The position numbers and the translations under genes are program-made. This document shows positions 1 to 8,267 of a DNA stretch of 33,378 nucleotides, piece by piece. This DNA is from a virus, in the IMG/VR virus record IMGVR_UViG_3300022916_000439, positions 1 through 33,378 of that record. One strand, 5' to 3'. The notes beneath the pieces are model-generated. The model was not told where the DNA came from and made no database searches. It was given only the letters and a program-made list of their open reading frames with translations. The stretch's first letter is position 1, and every line of letters starts with the position of its first letter.

Positions 1-2
1 AA

Positions 3-485
3 CGAACTAAGCGCAGACCTAGCGCTAACGATGCTACTCTATATAAGTGGCGGCGACACATTAGAGGCGTGCTCGTTGGTGTTACCGAGTCTGGTGGAGT
101 CGAAATTGATCTGTCTGAGTCTAGCGACGGCAGTATCGACATTAGCGGGGTAGAGTCCGTAAACGGCGATGCATCGCTAGTGATCAGGGCTAAAGACGGC
201 GGCACGATTACGGTATCGGATAGCGGTAACGTAGTGTTCGAGACGGCGACTGGAGGCAATGTCGAGTTTAATCTCGCTGCCGGATCCTCTGTTACGGTGA
301 ACGGCGGTGGGCTGGTACAGAAGACCCTCCTATCAGAGGCGTTCCTAGCGCTCCTGGAGCCTGCTCTGGTCGAGTGCGCAGCGGCGTACGCGGCAATACT
401 AGGCTATGCGCCAGTGGCTATCCCAGCGCTACAGGCGGCCATTACCAGTGGTGCCCTGGAATCAGACAAGCTAAAGCACGATTAG
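3..485 (+). CDS. Probable baseplate spike protein, C-terminal part (5' end outside window)
   Basis: The frame is open from the window edge to a TAG at 483-485, so the gene probably begins upstream. A GTG at 69 is the only listed start and has an AGAGG only two bases before it, too close to work well. The visible protein is rich in short beta-strand-like repeats of Gly, Val, Thr and Ser (for example GGTITVSDSGNVVFETATGG), followed by a helical Ala/Leu-rich tail. That pattern resembles the C-terminal needle of gpV/gp5-like baseplate spike proteins, which tip the tail tube and pierce the host envelope. The next two genes are baseplate genes, which fits. Oddity: frame 1 over positions 1-153 also reads like plausible protein, so the true upstream frame is uncertain. 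The function is inferred from composition and context only. Confidence 0.5.
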   Translation, partial: RTKRRPSANDATLYKWRRHIRGVLVGVTESGGVEIDLSESSDGSIDISGVESVNGDASLVIRAKDGGTITVSDSGNVVFETATGGNVEFNLAAGSSVTVNGGGLVQKTLLSEAFLALLEPALVECAAAYAAILGYAPVAIPALQAAITSGALESDKLKHD

Positions 486-495
486 GCGGTATACG

Positions 496-2289
496 ATGGG
501 TTTTCTTGAACAGGTTACGGAGTTGGCGAGACGAGTCGCCACGGGCGATGACTGGTACTTCACAGAGCAGAGATACGCTCTAGAGTTGGTCGCCCCTGGT
601 ATTCTGGGCGGTGTGTTCGTACTTCCGCTAGGCCCCGAGCAATACACGGTAAATCGCGTCCTACGACAGGGCGTTACGCCTACCTTGGGCGGAGTCGTGG
701 CTGAGGAGCGAGGCGTCCTGTGGGTGGATATTAACGTCGCGGGTACGTTCGGTCTGGAGGCTAAGGAAGGTTATGATACGACATACGACCCGGAGACGGT
801 GATCGTACCTGGCACTAAGCTGTCTGGGCCTATGTGGACTAAGCGAATGCTTAGTAACATTTTCGACAAATATAGCGAGTACAAGGGGGGTACGGCTGTA
901 TGGGCTACTAGCTCGCCGTCCGACGTGTATCTCGTATGGCATGACTTCAAGATGGACGACCACTTCGTGGTCGTGCCAGAGCAAGTCGGCGTAAATAGAA
1001 CCGTTGGTCGTAAAATGCAGTACCCGTATAACTTCCGACTTAAAGGTATTGGCGATGCTGCCGCTATTAGCCTGCCGGATCCCGAGTCTACGCTTTGGGA
1101 CAAGATAACGGATACGATCGCCGCGGTTAACGCCGGTTTGGCCATGGTATCGTCTGCTATTCAGGAAGGTAGCGCCATCTTGGGCGAGGTGCGGTATTTT
1201 GTTGCTACTATTGACTCCATCGTGGATAACTTGACGACCATTGTAACCAGTGCGCAGGATTTCGTGGATGGGGTTACGGACACGATTTCGATTGGTACGA
1301 TGTTCATTAACTCTACAGCAACTCTGCTTGAGGCGGCTCTCGTTCTAATGGAGAACGCTACCGAACTGCCGGCGAATGTGCGGCATAACTACGAAATGGC
1401 CATGGACGGTATGCACCAAATCGCCTCGCAGACGGCGGCTTTCGGAACGTCGTATAGTTCCGTGACAGCGGCTATCGCAACGGAAGAAGATGGGGCGTCG
1501 TCTTCTTCTAGGAGCGATAGCGTATCCTCGGCTGCAACTGCTGGGCCCCCTCAGTCTGCTAACGAAATGGCGACAGCAAGCGCTAGGTCTACGGATCAGG
1601 CGTTGGTTGACGCGGGATCATTGTCTACGAGTCGAGAGTTCCCTAGGTATACTAGTCTCACCGATTACAGAGTTGCAGCGGGAGACAGCCTATCGTCTAT
1701 TGCAGCTAGGGAGTTGGGGGACGGCGCTCGCTGGTACGATCTCGCCATCGTAAACGGCCTCAGGTACCCGTATATCAGCTCGAGCGGTGGGCCCGGTATC
1801 GCCAAGCCAGGCGACGTGATCGCTATTCCTAGAACTACTGGATCCGCCGTAATCGCCAAGGTATCAGAGGGCGAGGATCCGTTGGACGATATCTTGGGTA
1901 CCGATTTCATGTTGCGAGAGACGCCGCAGTCCACGCCAGGTAGGCCTTCTGTGACGATTTCGATTGATCGCCGTACGAATAAAGACGCGGCCGTGGTGAC
2001 TGGAATAGACAATTTGACACAGGCGATTCAGTTGAGGACGTGGACTCAAGCCGGCACTATGCCTCTAGCCCCTAATTACGGTATAATGCGCGCGATTGGC
2101 TATGGAGCTACTAACGCGTTTGTGTCAGGACTTCGGGTTTCCGTTAGACGCACTATCCAGGCGGATCGCCGTGTAGCCAGAATATCACGACTGTCTATGT
2201 CAGTCGAGGGCGACTATGTAGACTTTGACATGGATGTGGTTCCGATTGGCCTTAGCGAGGCACTCACTGTAAGTACTTCAGTTTTGTAG
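496..2289 (+). CDS. Baseplate protein with LysM domain and C-terminal gp25-like domain
   Basis: 597 residues, ATG start 10 bases after the previous stop. Residues about 1-190 are a mixed alpha/beta region I do not recognise. Residues 200-330 are a long helical stretch (Ala/Thr/Ile-rich, probably coiled). Residues 335-385 are a Ser/Ala linker. Residues 390-446 form a LysM-like module (YRVAAGDSLSSIAARELGDG, then an Asn-Gly and a closing VIAIP). Residues about 460-590 resemble the GPW/gp25 baseplate-wedge family (VVTGIDNLTQAIQLRTWT, then a PNYG element). In T4, gp25 is a conserved wedge component and gp53 carries a LysM fold; here both folds seem joined in one chain. It would sit in the inner baseplate next to the gpJ-like protein encoded immediately downstream. 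LysM in baseplates need not bind peptidoglycan. I am fairly sure of both C-terminal domains and have no assignment for the N-terminal half. Confidence 0.85.
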   Translation: MGFLEQVTELARRVATGDDWYFTEQRYALELVAPGILGGVFVLPLGPEQYTVNRVLRQGVTPTLGGVVAEERGVLWVDINVAGTFGLEAKEGYDTTYDPETVIVPGTKLSGPMWTKRMLSNIFDKYSEYKGGTAVWATSSPSDVYLVWHDFKMDDHFVVVPEQVGVNRTVGRKMQYPYNFRLKGIGDAAAISLPDPESTLWDKITDTIAAVNAGLAMVSSAIQEGSAILGEVRYFVATIDSIVDNLTTIVTSAQDFVDGVTDTISIGTMFINSTATLLEAALVLMENATELPANVRHNYEMAMDGMHQIASQTAAFGTSYSSVTAAIATEEDGASSSSRSDSVSSAATAGPPQSANEMATASARSTDQALVDAGSLSTSREFPRYTSLTDYRVAAGDSLSSIAARELGDGARWYDLAIVNGLRYPYISSSGGPGIAKPGDVIAIPRTTGSAVIAKVSEGEDPLDDILGTDFMLRETPQSTPGRPSVTISIDRRTNKDAAVVTGIDNLTQAIQLRTWTQAGTMPLAPNYGIMRAIGYGATNAFVSGLRVSVRRTIQADRRVARISRLSMSVEGDYVDFDMDVVPIGLSEALTVSTSVL

Positions 2290-2297
2290 AGGCGCCA

Positions 2298-3674
2298 ATG
2301 TCGCGGTTTGAACCTAAGACCTTCCAATTCTTCCTCCAACGATTTGCTAATCGACTGGTCGCTCGGACTGGGCTATCGGATGTTGAAGTAGGAGGGATCC
2401 TGCACAACTTCGCTATGGCGTTTGCTCGTGAGTGCGACGATATGTCGTTCCAAACAGTGAACCTCCAGCGATTGTGGGATATAGATACTGCGGCGGGCGA
2501 AGACCTGGATAAACGAGGGGCGGACTGCAACCCGGACGAGATCGAGCGGCAAGGTAGTACCAAAGCAACGGGGCAGGTCGAGTTTTCTCGTAGTGGGGCC
2601 GTGGGTACGATTAGCATTCCGTCTGGTAGTATCGTACGTGTACCAGGCGGAGAGCCTGAGTTCAAGACGACTGCCGCGGGACAGATTCTAAACGGGTTTA
2701 CGAGTTCTGGTAATATCGCGATTGAGGCGCTAGATGCGGGGGCCGATGGCAACGCGGACGCGGCGACTATTACGCAAATGGACGCGATTACCGGCGTCGA
2801 GACTGTGTCGAATCCTGCAGCGACTACAGGCGGCACCGACGAGGAATCAGACGCCGAATACCGGTCCAGTATTAAATCGTACATTAGGTCTCTAGGGCGC
2901 GGCACTAAGCAGGCCTTGGAGTGGGCGGTGCTAGACGTGTCGTTGTCTGGGTATGGTCGTGTGGTATCCGCTCATTGCGTGGAAGGTATCGGCAGCGACT
3001 TAGGTAAGGTATGGATCTACGTCGACGACGGTTCCGGCACTATCGAGCGGACTAGCGACAATTATGGGTCGCCTGAGACGGTGATCGCGTCTGCGTCAGG
3101 TGGGGAGCGTCGAGCGTCGTTGGATTACAAGCCTGTCGTTAGCGGCACAGTCGTTAGCGTGTGGGTTAACGCAGTGCTCCAAACAGAAGGCACCGACTTT
3201 ACACTAAACTACGCAACTGGTCAGATTACGTTTGACGAGACAGTGTACCCGACAGGTCTTACGGCGCTAGACGCGGTAACGGCCGAATACACATACTATG
3301 TCGGACTCCTAGCCGAGTCACAGAAAGTCGTAGACGGGGATCCTGGCGATTACACGGCATACCCCGGTTATCGTGCATTCGGTGTGCAGGTGTTCGTAGT
3401 TCCGCCGATTGTACTGCAACAGGTAATCGTTGGTTCCATTGTCGTAGAAGACGGGTACGATTCGGCTACCGTGATCGCGTCTGTCAAGGCTGCGATTAAT
3501 AGGTATATCAACGGGCTCGGAGTGAACGGCGACGTTATCCTCTCCGAGTTGATTTTCCAGGCGCAGTCAGTACCAGGTGTGTTTGACGTAAACTTCACGA
3601 GTCCTGTTGGAAACGTTACTATCGGCGAGGATGAAATCCCCCGGGTAGAGAACGATAACATCGATCTTACGTAA
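2298..3674 (+). CDS. Baseplate J-like wedge protein
   Basis: 458 residues, ATG start eight bases after the previous stop, with an AGAGGCG ribosome binding site. The N-terminal helical part (about 1-75, ending near LWDIDTAAGEDLDKRGADC) and the following beta region (about 90-170) match the layout of Baseplate_J proteins (P2 gpJ, Mu gp47, T4 gp6 relatives). A conserved-looking segment follows, TGGTDEESDAEYRSSIKSYI, with the typical G-T-D-x-E-x-D-x-x-(Y/L)-R pattern that opens the central domain. Family members dimerise to link wedges of the baseplate and contact the tail fibres. Length and order after the gp25-like gene are normal for contractile-tail phages. The C-terminal part (about 250-458) contains an inserted beta region with little similarity to anything I recognise. 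Confidence 0.9.
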   Translation: MSRFEPKTFQFFLQRFANRLVARTGLSDVEVGGILHNFAMAFARECDDMSFQTVNLQRLWDIDTAAGEDLDKRGADCNPDEIERQGSTKATGQVEFSRSGAVGTISIPSGSIVRVPGGEPEFKTTAAGQILNGFTSSGNIAIEALDAGADGNADAATITQMDAITGVETVSNPAATTGGTDEESDAEYRSSIKSYIRSLGRGTKQALEWAVLDVSLSGYGRVVSAHCVEGIGSDLGKVWIYVDDGSGTIERTSDNYGSPETVIASASGGERRASLDYKPVVSGTVVSVWVNAVLQTEGTDFTLNYATGQITFDETVYPTGLTALDAVTAEYTYYVGLLAESQKVVDGDPGDYTAYPGYRAFGVQVFVVPPIVLQQVIVGSIVVEDGYDSATVIASVKAAINRYINGLGVNGDVILSELIFQAQSVPGVFDVNFTSPVGNVTIGEDEIPRVENDNIDLT

Positions 3675-3683
3675 GAGGTTGTC

Positions 3684-4031
3684 ATGAACCAAGCATCGTT
3701 GCCCATACGTCGTGAAACACAGAGCAAGGCTAATGTCGGGTTGGCGTGGGTCGAGGTTAGTTTCGCGTCTTCTTTGATCACTAAGCGAGGCTGGCTGCAC
3801 CAGGTCGCTGTAGATCTTACGGCGGGTGGTGCGACTCAGGCGGCACTAAGAGTTCGGGAGAGTAGTGGTGGGCGAATTCTTATGTCATACGAGACGCTAG
3901 AGAACCTAGATCTCGTATATGCGGATGGCCGTATTTGGTTTGATTCGGCGACATTGCTAGTAGAGGTACAGACAGACGACGCTGGCGGCACGACGGGTCT
4001 GGATATTGAGTTGACGATAGAGGAGCTGTAA
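3684..4031 (+). CDS. Small virion-associated protein, unknown function
   Basis: 115 residues, ATG with an AAGAGG ribosome binding site. I do not recognise a family. The composition (alternating hydrophobic residues, VEVSFASSLITKRGWLHQVA, then LDIELTIEEL at the end) suggests a compact beta-sandwich without membrane segments or a signal peptide. It lies between the gpJ-like gene and more presumed tail genes, and its TAA overlaps the next ATG by one base, so it is probably translated with them. A baseplate accessory or fibre-attachment role is an inference from position only. Confidence 0.7.
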   Translation: MNQASLPIRRETQSKANVGLAWVEVSFASSLITKRGWLHQVAVDLTAGGATQAALRVRESSGGRILMSYETLENLDLVYADGRIWFDSATLLVEVQTDDAGGTTGLDIELTIEEL

Positions 4032-4381
4032 TGAGCCGAACTCTTCCTCCCACTGGGCAGAGGACGCTTCCCCCGGTTGATTCGGGTGGAGTCGTTTACG
4101 CGATTGACGGTAACCTAGTGCAGGTGGGCCTCGATGCTGTGAGTACGAATATTACGCCTGGGCCTCCGGTATGGTGTCTCATCAGCCCTCAAGGCGTCGA
4201 TATGTCCGCATTGCTGAGTGGGACTGCGACAGATCAGTCGTTTCGCCCTAGCGAGTATGGTGCGTGGACGATTTACGGCGATGACGGGGCTGGTCTGGTC
4301 TTGATTAGTCGTCAAATAGTTATTAATCCTCGCTTGTCTCAGACTCCAGAGTACGAGTACAACGGGCTAATCGGAGAATAA
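4031..4381 (+). CDS. Small virion-associated protein, unknown function
   Basis: 116 residues. Its ATG shares an A with the stop of the preceding gene (TAATG), indicating translational coupling. It has a Pro/Thr-rich start followed by an apparently all-beta domain (SGGVVYAIDGNLVQVGLDAV at residues 18-37, GAWTIYGDDGAGLVLISRQI near the end). No catalytic or metal-binding pattern is visible. The pair 3684-4031 and 4031-4381 may form a complex; both are small beta proteins of nearly equal length. Family unknown; tail or baseplate location inferred from neighbours. Confidence 0.7.
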   Translation: MSRTLPPTGQRTLPPVDSGGVVYAIDGNLVQVGLDAVSTNITPGPPVWCLISPQGVDMSALLSGTATDQSFRPSEYGAWTIYGDDGAGLVLISRQIVINPRLSQTPEYEYNGLIGE

Positions 4382-4414
4382 TCGTGGAACTAAACAAAAC
4401 GAGAGAGGTGTAGC

Positions 4415-5371
4415 GTGGGCCATACGCTTCCGACTTTGACAGTAGAAGAGATGACCCTGCAATCGCCTGGCGATCCTACGGATATCGCAGTCATTCTCCA
4501 GTCCATTGCGACTCTAATCGGTACTTCTACGGATTGGGAGGTTCGCACTAACAATGCAGAGTATCTCGTATTCGGCCCGAAAGCAGCGCGAACACTGGCC
4601 GCTATGACTTTCATTATCGCTGGAGCTGCCGCCAAGACTCCTAACGCGGCCCAACTCGGCCCTAACACTACCGCGACAGCTAATCGCTTGTATCTGGGCG
4701 CAGCCCCGGACGCGAGCGCCTCGGATGTATCGGCGGCATGGGACGGTGCAGGTAATCCGTTTGGAGCCGCTCGATTCTCCGGGTATTGGCCGATATCGCA
4801 TACTATTGCGACGGCTAACGTGGCGACCGTTCGTGGGTTCGCTGCCGACGGCGAGATTATGTCGATTTACTTGCTTACGAGCGCCACAGTTATTAGAGGG
4901 TTGCACTTTGGGGCGATCATAGAGCAACCAGACGACTTGGACGCAGAAGCCGCAACGGATCGTATTTATGGTATGTATACGACCGGTACTAGTACGATCG
5001 CTAACGGGTGGCGCAACTCGTCTACGGGATTCTTGACGCACTGGAGTTCTAACGATGTTCACCATATGGGCGTATTTAATCCGGCTGTTCCGGCGACGTG
5101 GATCAAGGTGTCTAGGCCAGACTGTGCGGTAAACAGTATGGCTACCGGGCTGTTTACGACTGTTGGAGGCCGCCAGTTGGGACAGAAGATCGTTATATAC
5201 GATGTTGCGTCTAGTTTGTGGATGGGTTGGCTTCGTAATATGCGGTATGTGAAAGATTGCGCGTTTGGAGATGTTGTTAACGATCACGCGGGGGCCCCGA
5301 TCGGATTCGCTATTGGCCCTAAAACGTCCGGTGTAGAAGACACAGTCGCCTTTATCGGCGGCGAGGCGTAG
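4415..5371 (+). CDS. Presumed tail or baseplate structural protein, unknown family
   Basis: 318 residues. The start is GTG at 4415, chosen because AGAGAGGTG stands just upstream and no ATG fits. Residues 1-60 include a helical segment (DIAVILQSIATLIGTSTDWE). The rest is beta-rich with many Ala, Thr and aromatic residues (GYWPISHTIATANVATVRGF, HWSSNDVHHMGVFNPAVPAT). Such composition is common in phage baseplate plates and fibre adaptors. No carbohydrate-active or protease motif could be seen. The gene has a 33-base gap before it, the longest in the tail module. Structural role inferred. Confidence 0.75.
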   Translation: MGHTLPTLTVEEMTLQSPGDPTDIAVILQSIATLIGTSTDWEVRTNNAEYLVFGPKAARTLAAMTFIIAGAAAKTPNAAQLGPNTTATANRLYLGAAPDASASDVSAAWDGAGNPFGAARFSGYWPISHTIATANVATVRGFAADGEIMSIYLLTSATVIRGLHFGAIIEQPDDLDAEAATDRIYGMYTTGTSTIANGWRNSSTGFLTHWSSNDVHHMGVFNPAVPATWIKVSRPDCAVNSMATGLFTTVGGRQLGQKIVIYDVASSLWMGWLRNMRYVKDCAFGDVVNDHAGAPIGFAIGPKTSGVEDTVAFIGGEA

Positions 5372-5379
5372 GAGTTACC

Positions 5380-6393
5380 ATGCGGCAAGAAGTCAAGAAC
5401 TATAACGACATCGACATTACTTTTGAGGTGGTAGTCGCGGGATTGCCTATTGGCGGGTTGGCCCCCACTGTGACGATCAAGCGTGTTAGCGATGGCCTGT
5501 TCTACCAGTCCCCGGCTCCGGGCTGGGCGGCGCCGCCAGTCGCTATTCTTATGGTCGAGACGGATCCGGCTAACTTCCCTGGGCAGTACACGTTTACGAT
5601 GAATCCTGCAGATCTCGTCTACGCGGCTGGGGCGTCTGGGTATATCGCTATGATTGTCGAGCCTGTGGTTCCGATCGTGGAGTATGTCAAGATTGATCAG
5701 GCGCTCGGCGACGCAGCTATCGGCGCGGCCGTGTGGAACACCGATCTTACGGCGTTGATTACTGCGAACCAGAACCTTGCCGCGTTTATGGTGACCTTGA
5801 TTCGCAATGCGATCGTATGCACAGAAGATAGCTCGCGGCACCTGTGTAACATTCTACATGGACCGGGTATCAAGTTCTACAGCCTGACGACCCCCACTCC
5901 GGCGACTAGAGACGCGTCGTTTGCTGGCCGACTCGGGATGTTCTACGATCAGTCCGTGGGGGAGTGGGAGCTTGTAAGGATTGCGTCGTTGAGTAACGAC
6001 GGTAACGACTATTTTGAAATCACACTGTTGGACGGATCGTCTGGCATGCCTAATGGGATCCAGGTCAACGACGAGTTGATCGTCTTGAATGCTAATGATC
6101 CCGCCGTGGGCGAGATCATGTCGGCGCCCATGTCTTCGTACTCTGTAGATGGCACGTTTGGCGATTGGATTCGCCGCACACTGAGCCTTAGGCAGAACAA
6201 TATGCGAGTTGTATGGAGTACGTGGAGTGCGTCTGGTGTTCCAACTGACGGCCTGGTTTTGATCTACGACTCTAAGGCGGACCTGCTGGCTGACTCTGCG
6301 CCCTGGGCGCTCGCTACGGGTAAGTACACCATCGCACAGTCGTTCGACGGCTCAGGGCGGCCCACTGCGTATACTAGCGTTAAGGACGCGTAA
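5380..6393 (+). CDS. Presumed tail structural protein with N-terminal beta-sandwich
   Basis: 337 residues, ATG with a GGAG ribosome binding site eight bases after the previous stop. The first about 110 residues read like an immunoglobulin-like or BppU-type beta-sandwich (DIDITFEVVVAGLPIGGLAP, NFPGQYTFTMNPADLVYAAG, ending VEYVKIDQALG). Similar N-terminal modules attach receptor-binding proteins to baseplates in other phages. A short helical segment (LITANQNLAAFMVTLIRNAI) follows, then another beta region. No enzyme motif is seen. The gene is in the middle of seven adjacent presumed virion genes. A fibre or receptor-binding-assembly role is plausible but unproven. Confidence 0.75.
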   Translation: MRQEVKNYNDIDITFEVVVAGLPIGGLAPTVTIKRVSDGLFYQSPAPGWAAPPVAILMVETDPANFPGQYTFTMNPADLVYAAGASGYIAMIVEPVVPIVEYVKIDQALGDAAIGAAVWNTDLTALITANQNLAAFMVTLIRNAIVCTEDSSRHLCNILHGPGIKFYSLTTPTPATRDASFAGRLGMFYDQSVGEWELVRIASLSNDGNDYFEITLLDGSSGMPNGIQVNDELIVLNANDPAVGEIMSAPMSSYSVDGTFGDWIRRTLSLRQNNMRVVWSTWSASGVPTDGLVLIYDSKADLLADSAPWALATGKYTIAQSFDGSGRPTAYTSVKDA

Positions 6394-6395
6394 CC

Positions 6396-6878
6396 ATGCC
6401 GATTGGAACCAGCCTCCCGACTACTGGCGCGTTGGACGCGTCTCTGGGTTTAGCGACTGACGGTATCCTGTTTTCTGGAATGCCAGGCGTACTGATCGTG
6501 TCGATTGATCCTGGAGTGTTGGGAGACGACGGCGGTTGGTTGGTTACGGCTACGGGTATTTTCCCGACTACACAGGGGATCAAGTTTCAAGTACAGGACA
6601 TAGCGACCGGCATGGACCTACTGTGCTACGGAGGCGTTATCGGTGGCGGCGAGTTCTCTGTGTCGGAAGACGGGACAACGATTCAATTCGTGATTCCGCC
6701 TTTGCCTATTGGCGGCCCTTACGATATTTACGCCGAAACTGAAGATGGCGTATACTCCGATCTTTTGTCGGGGGCTCTCACGATTATCGAGCGTAGTTGG
6801 ACGACTAACCTGTATTCGGTTCGCGCTAACTTCCCTCCGCCTCGCGATGTTGGTAACCATAGAATCGAGGATGAGTAA
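6396..6878 (+). CDS. Small beta-rich virion protein, Ig/IPT-like
   Basis: 160 residues, ATG two bases after the previous stop. Residues about 25-130 resemble an IPT/TIG-like or other Ig-like fold: ILFSGMPGVLIVSIDPGVLG, TVTATGIFPTTQG-type strand-turn units (here WLVTATGIFPTTQGIKFQVQ), and a closing YDIYAETEDGVYSD with SGALTI. These folds often decorate tails and bind host polysaccharide. The stop overlaps the ATG of the next gene by one base. Assignment is by pattern only; there is no catalytic site. Confidence 0.7.
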   Translation: MPIGTSLPTTGALDASLGLATDGILFSGMPGVLIVSIDPGVLGDDGGWLVTATGIFPTTQGIKFQVQDIATGMDLLCYGGVIGGGEFSVSEDGTTIQFVIPPLPIGGPYDIYAETEDGVYSDLLSGALTIIERSWTTNLYSVRANFPPPRDVGNHRIEDE

Positions 6879-8263
6879 TGGGCACCGAGGCTGAATTGCT
6901 AGACGGTATCGTATCGGCCGCGGCAGACACGTTTTACGAGTTGTCTGGTCGCTTGCTGACTAAGGTAGTCGGTGCGTATACGGAGGGTAGCGCGACTCTA
7001 AACGTGAGGGGTACGCATAGGTGGCCTACCTCGGGTAGGATCGCCGTGGGCGGTATGTCCGCCACGTATAGCGGGACGACTAACACGTCGTTTACTGGTT
7101 TGGTGGACGAGGACGGCAATCCCGGTCTGCCTAGTGATTTGCCAGGCGATTCGGTAGTCATGGACATCGCAGAGTCTCAGACGCAGTTCGACCTTTTGAA
7201 AGCGTCGTTTTTCCGAGAGACGGCGGTAGAGGATCAGATCGATCTTTACGCGAGGAACTACGGCATTAACAGGCCTCGTGGTCTGAGCGACGCTACGTTT
7301 ACCGACGTGTTGGGCGCTATGGTCTACCTGGACTCGCAAACAGAGTACGCGTGTAAGAAAGTGCTTGACGCCCTTCTAGGCGCTGGTAGCTACGATCTGT
7401 ACGAGGACGTAGAGACGTATCCGCATACGGTGTTCGTGGATATTGCCGCGGCTACTTCGTCAGAATACCAAGGTAAGGCATACCTGGTCGGGGGAGAGGC
7501 GCAGCCTCGTACGGGCTTGCTTACGGTGGACGTAGATCACGCGCCTTGGGTGGTGTACGGGATCTACGATTCTAGCGATCCATACCGGGTAGGGGTTAAC
7601 TACGCTAACGACACCATGTTCGTTAGAACGGTTGTAACTACGCCTAAGTACTTGATTAGTTCGTTGCCTATCTTCGTCCCTGCTGACGAGGGTAAAGCCG
7701 TCAAGTTTACCGTAACCGGAGAAGTATGGGCGATTCGTGCGTACTTGGACCCGTTTACGCTGCAACTCGGTAGCAAACCGAGGCACGGCGGCACGCTAAA
7801 CAGCGGAGCCCCTACTATTCTGCAATCTAGCATGGATCGTTTCAAAACGTGGATGATCGGCCATAACATCGTTATGTCAGGCGTAAACGCGCAGAATACC
7901 GGCGTATACCCGATTACGGCCGTAAACGGACCGAAAGAGGTCGTTCTAGGCGGGGGCGCGGCGTTCGTTACGGAGTCGTCCGTATCTTGGGAGCTGGCCC
8001 CTCGCTTTACTACCGTTCCCCCGTTTCAGGTGCAAATTCCTAGGGCGAGTGCGGCAGGCGTTACGATTACGGCGCCTACCAATCTTCCAGTTAATGTGTT
8101 AGTTGACTATACGACTGTACCCTCTGCCCAAATCATCGAAGACCAGAACGATAGCGGTAACGACCAGTATCCGTTCTATATCTTTGACGAAACCTGGATC
8201 GTAGAGACACTGTTGGACCTAGTAACCGCTGCTGGTGTTAGAGTAGTGGTGGAGGTAGTGTAA
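6878..8263 (+). CDS. Presumed baseplate/tail protein (gpI-like candidate)
   Basis: 461 residues, coupled to the preceding gene by TAATG. Residues about 95-190 are helical with a pattern reminiscent of tail protein I / Mu gp48-type proteins (FFRETAVEDQIDLYARNYGI, RPRGLSDATFTDVLGAMVYL), which bridge gpJ and the tail fibres in P2- and Mu-like phages. The remainder is beta-rich and may serve as a fibre attachment domain. The order J, small proteins, gpI-like, fibre-like would be normal for a contractile-tail baseplate. The family name is tentative: the gene is longer than typical gpI (about 180-250 residues), so it could be a fusion or something else. Confidence 0.7.
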   Translation: MGTEAELLDGIVSAAADTFYELSGRLLTKVVGAYTEGSATLNVRGTHRWPTSGRIAVGGMSATYSGTTNTSFTGLVDEDGNPGLPSDLPGDSVVMDIAESQTQFDLLKASFFRETAVEDQIDLYARNYGINRPRGLSDATFTDVLGAMVYLDSQTEYACKKVLDALLGAGSYDLYEDVETYPHTVFVDIAAATSSEYQGKAYLVGGEAQPRTGLLTVDVDHAPWVVYGIYDSSDPYRVGVNYANDTMFVRTVVTTPKYLISSLPIFVPADEGKAVKFTVTGEVWAIRAYLDPFTLQLGSKPRHGGTLNSGAPTILQSSMDRFKTWMIGHNIVMSGVNAQNTGVYPITAVNGPKEVVLGGGAAFVTESSVSWELAPRFTTVPPFQVQIPRASAAGVTITAPTNLPVNVLVDYTTVPSAQIIEDQNDSGNDQYPFYIFDETWIVETLLDLVTAAGVRVVVEVV

Positions 8264-8267
8264 TACC

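Noticed and set aside
2082-2087. TATAAT near 2082
   Set aside because: Lies inside the gp25-like coding region with no gene start nearby; chance occurrence.
4514-5841. Reverse-strand frames of 185-257 codons over tail genes
   Set aside because: Arg/His-rich translations typical of antisense shadows; opposite strand genes are coupled and have ribosome binding sites.
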